Positions 1 to 4,153 of a DNA stretch of 9,380 bases are shown one piece after another (position 1 is the first letter of the stretch; every line of letters begins with the position of its first letter). The notes under the pieces are model-generated. The model was given only the letters and a program-made list of their open reading frames with translations, had not been told where the DNA came from and made no database searches. The DNA lies in the NCBI GenBank assembly GCA_937906495.1, contig CALCVT010000120.1, positions 1 through 9,380 on the forward strand. The letters run 5' to 3'. Source of the stretch: an uncultured Prevotella sp. GTDB taxonomy: Bacteria > Bacteroidota > Bacteroidia > Bacteroidales > Bacteroidaceae. Both the position numbers and the translations under genes were made by a program.

Positions 1-167
1 GGGCAGTAGGAAAGAAAGTACTCTCCATTTTTCAGAATGTATTTGGGGTTGATAGAACTTTCTGTCTGGAGTATACCTTCCTGGGGAGCGGCTTTGGTAA
101 GGCTCTGTGCGTCGGCTGTAGCAAAAGTAGCCGAGCAGGCTAAGGCTAAGAGTAAATTCTTCATCAT
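1..167 (-). CDS. Exported protein of unknown function, N-terminal fragment (3' end off window)
   Basis: Reading the minus strand from the ATG at 167-165 gives an open frame of 55 codons that runs off the left edge. A second ATG follows at once (164-162) and could equally be the start. The N-terminus is a typical signal peptide: M-M-K-N, then a hydrophobic stretch rich in Leu and Ala, then ATADA before Gln21, which suits signal peptidase I cleavage after ADA. A Cys at position 11 follows A-L-A, but it lies too early for a convincing lipobox, so a soluble periplasmic or secreted protein is more likely than a lipoprotein. The visible mature part (about 35 residues, including SINPKYILKNGEYF) is not enough to name a family. 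A -7-like box lies about 160 bases upstream. The signal-peptide reading is good; the function is unknown. Confidence 0.65.
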   Translation of the reverse strand, partial: MMKNLLLALACSATFATADAQSLTKAAPQEGILQTESSINPKYILKNGEYFLSYC

Positions 168-537
168 ATTGTCTTAAGATTTAAAAGTCAGTAAATTCAG
201 GCGGTGCATCAGACCGAAGGTAAAGGTCCGAGATGATGTAGAACTGAAGCGTATCGAAACTATTTGCACGTTTCTGCTTTCATTTTGCTTGCAGCTTCGG
301 ATAATTTAGCGGCAATAGCAATCGGTTGCAAATATAGATAAACTTCGGATACAATCACAATAAACTTGAAAAAATATACTCAAAAATTTAAATTAGCTGT
401 TATAGAACATGTTTTTCGATAGTTGTACTGAGCAAACAAGGAGATTTTGATTTTTGAAGACACGTAATGCCTAAAGTTGAGGCTTGTTGAATGTTGAACA
501 ATTTGTTTCAAGAAAGGCCATTAGCTCGAATTTTTGT
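168..537. other. Intergenic region between two minus-strand genes
   Basis: This 370-base gap has an AT-rich core (about 345-400) and no plausible full gene. On the minus strand, 181-279 is an open frame of 32 codons plus stop with no ATG. It ends in RSDAPPEFTDF just before the start of the 1-167 gene, inside what would be that gene's leader. No clear terminator for the upstream nitroreductase was found. Only weak stems of 4-5 bp occur around 470-502. Confidence 0.5.
329..336 (-). promoter_or_regulatory. Candidate Bacteroidota -7 element for the 1-167 gene
   Basis: The minus strand reads TATATTTG, an exact match to the TAnnTTTG -7 consensus. No clear TTTG -33 box sits 19-21 bases upstream. 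If used, transcription would start near 322 and leave a leader of about 155 nt before the ATG. Confidence 0.45.
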
Positions 538-1230
538 TTATTGCCAGCTGAAGCGGTGAGGTGCGGCGCCAATTTCAAAGTGCAGGCGGGCTATGCCCAA
601 ATCCATCTCGGTATATCCCACCAGCGAGAATCCCCGGCGCGCTACCACCTGCGGCAAATCGGTGGGAGAACAGGGAGGGAGGTATTCGAAGTGGAATTTT
701 TGCTGATTGATGGCTGTAGGAGCCAGGGCAGCAGCCTGTACGCCCGCCTCAAACCACGGCGGCGTATCGGCTGAGGCGTTGCTGAGTTGTTGTACCGTTT
801 TGCTTTTATGTGGCACCCCGGGTGTAAGTCCGTAGCCCAAAGCAATGTAGCAGGCCACCTTTTCGCCGGGTAGCAGTTCGTAAGTGCCCGCAATGCGCCG
901 GTAGCTCAGTCCCGCCCAGCAACTGTTCAAGCCTAACTGTTGGGCTAAAAGTACGAGTTGTTCGCCGTAGTATCCCACGTTCTCGTCTAATTGTTTATTG
1001 GCAGTGCCGGCCATAACCAAGTAGTTGCTTACCCCCGAAAACTTGCCATAGGCCAAGATGCCGGTAAAGGCTTTCGGTTCGTTGAGCACCAGTTGGATGT
1101 GCAGTCCGGTCTGTGCGTTGATTTCGGCCATGCGGCTGTGCAGTGCTGCAACAGCGTTGGCTGCCAGTGGTTGGGGGTGGTAGCGGCGCACGGAGTGGCG
1201 GGCGCGGATTGCTTCGAGCAGGGTAATCAT
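538..1230 (-). CDS. Nitroreductase family protein (TM1586-like, FMN-dependent)
   Basis: The 230-residue product resembles the putative TM nitroreductase (TM1586_NiRdase) branch of the FMN-dependent nitroreductases. These use NAD(P)H and flavin to reduce small organic substrates; the physiological substrate is unknown. The N-terminus carries the family's phosphate-contacting motif RHSVRRY (residues 11-17). The middle has GVSNYLVMAG (66-75) and a helix, GYYGEQLVLLAQQLGLNS (86-103), followed by CWAG. The second half has ALAPTAINQQ (168-177), the flavin-site loop typical of this branch, and near the end DLGIARLHFE (210-219). The length is normal for the family. There is no signal peptide, so it should be cytosolic. 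The ATG at 1230 fits because the conserved RxSVRxY motif normally lies 10-15 residues from the N-terminus. It is monocistronic and divergent from the DUF1847 gene. Family assignment is strong; substrate assignment is not possible. Confidence 0.88.
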   Translation of the reverse strand: MITLLEAIRARHSVRRYHPQPLAANAVAALHSRMAEINAQTGLHIQLVLNEPKAFTGILAYGKFSGVSNYLVMAGTANKQLDENVGYYGEQLVLLAQQLGLNSCWAGLSYRRIAGTYELLPGEKVACYIALGYGLTPGVPHKSKTVQQLSNASADTPPWFEAGVQAAALAPTAINQQKFHFEYLPPCSPTDLPQVVARRGFSLVGYTEMDLGIARLHFEIGAAPHRFSWQ

Positions 1231-1345
1231 AGCGGTATGAAAAGAAATGATGTTTTCGAATAGGTAGAAAATAGTTGATAAAGGTAGTGCAGGGCGCGTG
1301 GAGCAGAACCCTTCCGGTAGACCTCAATCAGTTTTTAATGTTGTT

Positions 1346-1353
1346 CAAATGTA
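1346..1353 (-). promoter_or_regulatory. Candidate -7 element for the nitroreductase gene
   Basis: The minus strand reads TACATTTG, an exact TAnnTTTG match. It lies about 115 bases before the nitroreductase ATG, which implies a leader of roughly 108 nt. No good TTTG -33 box is present at the usual spacing. Confidence 0.4.
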
Positions 1354-1596
1354 TAGAAAATCCTCGAGAATTGCTACCGGCCGCATCAAGAAATGTTTTA
1401 TAGAAGCAAAATATCGCAGCAGATGAGGGACCTTCAAAATAGAATTCTGTACAACTCATTGATGGCAGGCTTACGCTTGCCGGTCTGCCCGTCAGTAGGC
1501 AAAGGCCGTAGGTAAATCCGCACGATATCGGTTAAACAGATGGGGAAGGCTGCTTATCTCAGCGTGTGGTATGCGTTATTTTTCAAAAAGGTTTTG

Positions 1597-1604
1597 TAAC
1601 TTTG
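1597..1604 (+). promoter_or_regulatory. Candidate -7 element for the DUF1847 gene
   Basis: TAACTTTG matches TAnnTTTG exactly and ends 22 bases before the ATG at 1627. This predicts a transcription start near 1611 and a short leader of about 16 nt. The -33 position does not read TTTG. The ATG has no Shine-Dalgarno sequence, as is usual in this phylum. Confidence 0.55.
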
Positions 1605-1626
1605 TGGCCAACCAAACTTACCTGTT

Positions 1627-2268
1627 ATGAGCCAGAAAGAACCGTTGCACAGCTGCGTTGACTGCGGCACGCAAAACTGCAAGTTTAAAGACCGCACCTA
1701 TCCCGAATTTTGTCCTACAACCCACCTCAAAGAAACCGATTTGCAATGGGCCGTTGAGCGTTACAGCGAGCCCGATAATCATGCTGTGATGGTGGCCAGT
1801 GCCGAAGTGGAGTACGAGGGTTATTGCCAATGGACCCGTGTGCAGGAAATCATGGAATTTGCCCGTAAAATAGGTGCCCGTAAAATTGGTATAGCCAATT
1901 GCATCGGCCTGATTAACGAGGCCCGCATCTTTGCGCAGATTTTACGGCAGAATGGCTTCGAACCCTATGCCGTTATCTGCAAGGTAGGCGGACTGCCTAA
2001 AACATCGGTAGGCATACCTGCTGCCTGCGAGGGGATAGGAGCTGCTATGTGCAATCCCATTTTGCAGGCACGCCTGCTCAACGAGGCAAAGACCGACTTG
2101 AATGTCGTGATTGGACTCTGCGTGGGACACGACAGTCTGTTTTATCGTTACTCCGAAGCCTATGTTACAACCCTGGTAACCAAAGACCGTGTAACGGGAC
2201 ATAATCCGGCAGCCGCCCTTTATACGGCCCGTTCCTATTATAAAAAGAAATTTCATCTCGACAAGTAA
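1627..2268 (+). CDS. DUF1847 family cysteine-rich protein, probable metal-binding
   Basis: The 213-residue protein matches the pattern I associate with DUF1847, a family of unknown function thought to bind metal. The N-terminus has a cysteine cluster: Cys10, Cys13, Cys18 and Cys29 (CVDCGTQNC followed by FCP). Further cysteines occur at 67, 92, 118, 134, 142 and 165. The C-terminal half carries the strongest family block: NPILQARLLNEAKTDLNVV (143-161), then GLCVGHDSLFYRYS (163-176), then VTTLVTKDRVTGHNPAAALY (180-199). There is no signal peptide or membrane segment, so it should be cytosolic. The number and spacing of cysteines suggest an iron-sulfur or zinc site, but this is inference. A -7 element lies just upstream. 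The gene is convergent with the phosphodiesterase gene, with a 50-base gap. The family's reaction is not known to me. Confidence 0.85.
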   Translation: MSQKEPLHSCVDCGTQNCKFKDRTYPEFCPTTHLKETDLQWAVERYSEPDNHAVMVASAEVEYEGYCQWTRVQEIMEFARKIGARKIGIANCIGLINEARIFAQILRQNGFEPYAVICKVGGLPKTSVGIPAACEGIGAAMCNPILQARLLNEAKTDLNVVIGLCVGHDSLFYRYSEAYVTTLVTKDRVTGHNPAAALYTARSYYKKKFHLDK

Positions 2269-2286
2269 GTCCTGTCGGGGCTGCTC

Positions 2287-2336
2287 CACGCCGGTGTGTG
2301 AGTCCGGGTTTTGCCGTTTCACTCACACACCGCGTG
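2287..2336. terminator. Stem-loop between convergent genes, candidate bidirectional terminator
   Basis: Bases 2292-2303 (CGGTGTGTGAGT) pair perfectly with 2321-2332 (ACTCACACACCG) across a 17-base loop. Beyond a one-base bulge (2291), CACG at 2287-2290 pairs with CGTG at 2333-2336, giving 16 bp in total. It starts 19 bases after the DUF1847 stop. Its 3' arm lies inside the last codons and stop of the phosphodiesterase gene (stop at 2321-2319). No T-run follows on either strand, so factor-dependent termination or RNA 3'-end protection is also possible. Confidence 0.6.
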
Positions 2337-3143
2337 CAACAGGTTCGGGCAGTTCGATGCTGGTTTTTGACCAACAACCAGCAGTGCTTCGGCAGGCCGG
2401 TCGGTAGTCAGGTAGTCCACTTGCAGCGCTGCCAGCCTCCGCATTTTACGCTTGCGGTTAACGGTCCAGGCATTCACCTTCATGCCCAGTTGGTGTGCCT
2501 GCGCGATCCATTCGGGATGGGCGAGCAGGCGTCGGGCCGGATAGTCAATACCCGCCATGCCCCGGAGTCGGGCATCGGTGGGCGGCAAGTCGCCCTCCAG
2601 GTAAAATACCCTTGCGTTCGCATCGTGGCGCAGCAGTTCGTTGCAGGCGTGCAGACTGAACGAAAGGTAGTCAACCCGTTCTGTCAGTCCGGCAGCATTT
2701 ACAGCTTCGGTCACAGCCTTGACGCAGCGCGACTCGTTGTGTGGCAGCCGGTGAGGTTTGACCTCGATAACCAGTTGCAGGTTGTGCAGTTCAGCCGCAG
2801 CCTGCAGGTATTGCGTGAGTGTGGGCAAGGTTTCGCCATTTTGCAGCCGGCAGTGCTGCAAGTCTCTATAGTCGGTCTGTTCAATGCGCCGGCCGTCGAT
2901 GCTTGCATCGTGATGAATAACCACCACCCCGTCGCGTGTGATGTGTACATCGCATTCGCTGCCCCACACCCCGGCACGGTGCGCCTGTTGCAAGGCCGCA
3001 ATAGAGTTTGGAGCCGACCCTTCAGTCTGCCAGTAGCCCCGGTGAGCCACAATGCGGGGTTGTGCCACCATCCTGAAGGTGCAAATGCCCACAAGCAGCA
3101 CTGCCAGTGTGGCTGAAAAGCAAAAGTGTTTCAGAGTGTTCAT
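2319..3143 (-). CDS. Secreted glycerophosphodiester phosphodiesterase (GDPD family)
   Basis: The 274-residue protein should hydrolyse glycerophosphodiesters, the deacylation products of phospholipids, to sn-glycerol 3-phosphate and an alcohol. It has the GDPD TIM-barrel motifs in order: AHRG (33-36) with catalytic His34; GSECDVHITRDG (61-72) with metal ligands Glu63 and Asp65; VVIHHD (74-79) with the second catalytic His, probably His78; LVIEVKP (124-130) with Glu127 and Lys129; VNAWTVN (223-229); and DYLTTDRP (243-250). Residues 1-27 form a signal peptide with a hydrophobic core (FSATLAVLLVGI) and a likely cut near VAQ, so the enzyme should act in the periplasm or outside the cell. Length is normal for a bacterial GDPD. 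Its stop codon lies within the shared stem-loop. It is divergent from the small cysteine-cluster gene. Specificity for the head group cannot be read from the sequence. Confidence 0.93.
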   Translation of the reverse strand: MNTLKHFCFSATLAVLLVGICTFRMVAQPRIVAHRGYWQTEGSAPNSIAALQQAHRAGVWGSECDVHITRDGVVVIHHDASIDGRRIEQTDYRDLQHCRLQNGETLPTLTQYLQAAAELHNLQLVIEVKPHRLPHNESRCVKAVTEAVNAAGLTERVDYLSFSLHACNELLRHDANARVFYLEGDLPPTDARLRGMAGIDYPARRLLAHPEWIAQAHQLGMKVNAWTVNRKRKMRRLAALQVDYLTTDRPAEALLVVGQKPASNCPNLLHAVCE

Positions 3144-3185
3144 TAGAAAGTATAGCTATTGTTGAACAATTAAAAATTCAGATTT
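3144..3185. promoter_or_regulatory. Short divergent promoter region with a 13-base dyad
   Basis: Only 42 bases separate the phosphodiesterase and small-protein start codons. They contain the perfect dyad ATTGTT-G-AACAAT (3158-3170), which could be an operator serving both genes. TATTGTTG at 3157-3164 matches the plus-strand -7 consensus at all but one defined position. No confident -33 box is visible for either direction. Confidence 0.35.
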
Positions 3186-3395
3186 ATGCCAGCACCCCAG
3201 ATAGCCTATTCTACGCGTGAGGAGCGCCTTGAGTTTGTGCTCGAACGTTTTCATTGTCAAGCCCCGGCCTGCGGCTATTGCGGCAGCTGTAACGTGCCCG
3301 GAGGGGGCAGTGCCGTACAGGTGTTCGAAGATTATATCGAAGGCCGCTGTGAGTTTGTTGCGATAGCCTCGCGCCTTTGGCGGGAGCAAGGTTAA
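3186..3395 (+). CDS. Small cysteine-cluster protein of unknown function
   Basis: This 69-residue protein has a compact cysteine cluster: Cys24, Cys29, Cys32 and Cys35 (C-x4-C-x2-C-x2-C), with a fifth Cys at 55. The charged helix TREERLEFVLERF (10-22) precedes the cluster, and EDYIEGRCEFVAIASRLW (48-65) follows it. The arrangement suggests zinc or iron-sulfur binding, or disulfide chemistry, but I cannot assign a function. The plus-strand frame is preferred over opposite-strand frames in the same DNA for two reasons: its cysteine spacing and amphipathic flanks look selected, and it is followed 18 bases later by a proper hairpin and T-run terminator in the same direction. There is no signal peptide, so it is probably cytosolic. 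Its start at 3186 lies 42 bases from the divergent phosphodiesterase ATG. Small proteins of this general look occur in Bacteroidales, though I recall no name for them. Confidence 0.72.
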   Translation: MPAPQIAYSTREERLEFVLERFHCQAPACGYCGSCNVPGGGSAVQVFEDYIEGRCEFVAIASRLWREQG

Positions 3396-3412
3396 ATATT
3401 GGTGGGGTATGC

Positions 3413-3450
3413 CCTTGTTGGGTAACAGTGTACAGCAACAAGGAGTTTTT
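3413..3450 (+). terminator. Rho-independent terminator of the small cysteine-cluster gene
   Basis: CCTTGTTG (3413-3420) pairs perfectly with CAACAAGG (3436-3443) across a 15-base loop. A run of five T follows at 3446-3450. The hairpin begins 18 bases after the stop codon at 3395. The stem is only 8 bp with moderate GC, so termination may be partial. Confidence 0.65.
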
Positions 3451-3475
3451 GCCTGCCCAATCTTTCATCCGTTTA

Positions 3476-3483
3476 CAAAGTTA
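3476..3483 (-). promoter_or_regulatory. Possible antisense -7 element opposite the small-gene 3' end
   Basis: The minus strand reads TAACTTTG, an exact TAnnTTTG match, and points back towards the cysteine-cluster gene. An ATG on the same strand lies only 7 bases further on (3468-3466). No TTTG -33 box was found at 19-21 bases. A transcript from here would be antisense to the terminator and to the small gene. Confidence 0.3.
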
Positions 3484-3620
3484 CTTTTTTCGTGCAATCA
3501 GGGCGTCAGTTAGTATATGAAGTTTGTTATAAGTTACAAATGTCTACCTGCAGGCAGTGCGCAATGATTGAAAGAATCTGTTTCCAGGCTACAAAGATTA
3601 TTTGAAAGGAATCGTTACCA

Positions 3621-3638
3621 GAGCCAGACGTTTGGCTC
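3621..3638. repeat. 18-base near-perfect palindrome abutting the poly-C tract
   Basis: GAGCCAGACGTTTGGCTC is self-complementary around the central ACGT with a single G·T mismatch pair (3627/3632). Its last base is the first C of the homopolymer, so the two elements are fused. Confidence 0.7.
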
Positions 3639-3653
3639 CCCCCCCCCCCCCCC
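3638..3653. repeat. Homopolymeric tract of 16 C
   Basis: There are sixteen consecutive C residues (G on the minus strand). Runs of this length are prone to slipped-strand mispairing and are often variable in length. The tract lies about 360 bases upstream of the susC -33 box, outside any gene I can defend. Confidence 0.9.
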
Positions 3654-3683
3654 TGATAATACCCATTCATGAAGAATTCCATT

Positions 3684-3725
3684 GGAATCCAGACTTCTCC
3701 CACAGCAAGGAGAAGGGTGGATTCC
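3684..3725. repeat. Strong two-part hairpin in the intergenic region
   Basis: GGAATCCA (3684-3691) pairs with TGGATTCC (3718-3725). After a 2x2 mismatch, CTTCTCC (3694-3700) pairs with GGAGAAG (3709-3715) around an 8-base loop. This makes 15 bp in 42 bases. A competing stem is possible, because ATTCC at 3676-3680 can pair with GGAAT at 3684-3688. No T-run follows on either strand, so it does not look like a simple terminator. Confidence 0.65.
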
Positions 3726-3841
3726 CAGACCATGGCAGCAGCCGATTAGCTGCACATCTCCGCGAAATAGCGAGCAATTTTGCAATAAAATTTCAGGCAC
3801 CAAATTTGGCCTTTGCCTTAGAGATGGGCGAATAGAAAGAC

Positions 3842-3873
3842 TCCTGTAAGCAGCAGGCGAGCAGTTTACAGGA
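3842..3873. repeat. 8-bp inverted repeat
   Basis: TCCTGTAA (3842-3849) is perfectly complementary to TTACAGGA (3866-3873) with a 16-base spacer that is rich in CAG. It could be an operator dyad or an RNA hairpin. There is no adjoining T-run on the plus strand. Confidence 0.5.
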
Positions 3874-3934
3874 AATAGGCAGTTGTAACATGGTTTGAAG
3901 GAATTGTTGAAGAGCTGCGGGAGATGTTTTGCAG

Positions 3935-3966
3935 TGTACGATGCAGCGTACATAGGGCGTACACGC
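3935..3966. promoter_or_regulatory. Cluster of GTAC dyads upstream of the susC promoter
   Basis: TGTACG (3935-3940) and CGTACA (3947-3952) form a perfect dyad with a 6-base spacer. Five bases further on lies GCGTACACGC (3957-3966), itself a dyad of GCGT and ACGC around AC. Three GTAC cores within 32 bases, ending 47 bases before the -33 box, suit an activator binding region. The regulator is not in the window. Confidence 0.4.
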
Positions 3967-4013
3967 ATTTTTAATAGCTTCGAAAAATATAATCCATAAA
4001 GCCTTGTCTATGT

Positions 4014-4044
4014 TTTGTTCGTCTATAAAAAAGCCATATATTTG
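4014..4044 (+). promoter_or_regulatory. Bacteroidota promoter of the susC-susD operon
   Basis: TTTG at 4014-4017 (-33) and TATATTTG at 4037-4044 (-7) are separated by exactly 19 bases, the consensus arrangement for the primary sigma factor of this phylum. The predicted start is near 4051. It is the only promoter in the window with both boxes and correct spacing. Confidence 0.8.
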
Positions 4045-4050
4045 CAACGC

Positions 4051-4153
4051 ATTTTAAGGTAAACTCCCTGCCGTTGCCCGCAGACAAACACACACACATA
4101 TACGACAGACATCAGGTAGTGGAGGGCCTCTATACACACAAAATTTTTCGATT
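4051..4153 (+). promoter_or_regulatory. About 103-nt 5' leader of the susC mRNA
   Basis: This lies between the predicted transcription start and the susC ATG. It contains a CA-rich run (4084-4099), a small GAGG/CCTC stem (4122-4130) and a poly-A/T patch just before the start. No Shine-Dalgarno sequence or recognised riboswitch is visible. Leaders of this length in susC homologues can be targets of antisense or trans-acting sRNAs, but no antisense -7 box was found here. Confidence 0.4.

Larger units (their letters stand above)
1231..1626. other. Divergent intergenic region between nitroreductase and DUF1847 genes
   Basis: This 396-base spacer carries a minus-strand -7-like box (1346-1353) and a plus-strand one (1597-1604). 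On the minus strand, 1434-1553 is a 39-codon open frame without an ATG (a GTG lies at 1523-1521). It encodes a protein-like basic tail that includes GQTGKRKPAINELYRILF. Within it, 1464-1489 can form a modest stem (GGCA/TGCC outer, GGC/GCC inner). No complete gene is evident. Confidence 0.5.
3396..4013. other. Long intergenic region upstream of the susC promoter
   Basis: This is about 620 bases with no gene I can defend. Open frames on both strands pass through a 16-base C-tract, but none has a recognisable motif, and several different frames are open over the same DNA. It contains a terminator (3413-3450), a possible minus-strand -7 box (3476-3483), a palindrome and poly-C tract (3621-3653), a strong hairpin (3684-3725), the 10-bp palindrome CCAAATTTGG (3800-3809), an 8-bp inverted repeat (3842-3873) and a GTAC dyad cluster (3935-3966). 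Confidence 0.6.

Noticed and set aside
484..774. Plus-strand 96-residue frame at the nitroreductase 3' end
   Set aside because: Most of it lies opposite the conserved C-terminal part of the nitroreductase and has no motif of its own.
2298..3116. Long plus-strand frame (272 residues) opposite the phosphodiesterase gene
   Set aside because: The minus-strand frame carries every GDPD catalytic motif and a signal peptide, so the plus-strand frame is its shadow.
493..3171. Shared 11-mer GTTGAACAATT at 493-503 and 3161-3171, considered as a common operator
   Set aside because: An 11-base match between AT-rich intergenic regions can arise by chance in 9 kb. Only the second copy forms the full 13-base dyad.
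3156..3468. Minus-strand frames opposite the small cysteine-cluster gene
   Set aside because: Their sequences lack motifs. The plus-strand frame has the organised cysteine cluster and a matching terminator.
3602..3835. Plus-strand 77-residue frame with a proline run
   Set aside because: It has no promoter, motif or conserved look. The frame depends on the C-tract length, and the strong hairpin lies inside it.
3527..3968. Overlapping minus-strand open frames through the poly-G side of the homopolymer (68 and 117 residues)
   Set aside because: They contain no recognisable domain, are interrupted only by low-complexity Gly runs, and overlap each other in different frames. They are more easily explained as chance frames across a repeat-like element.
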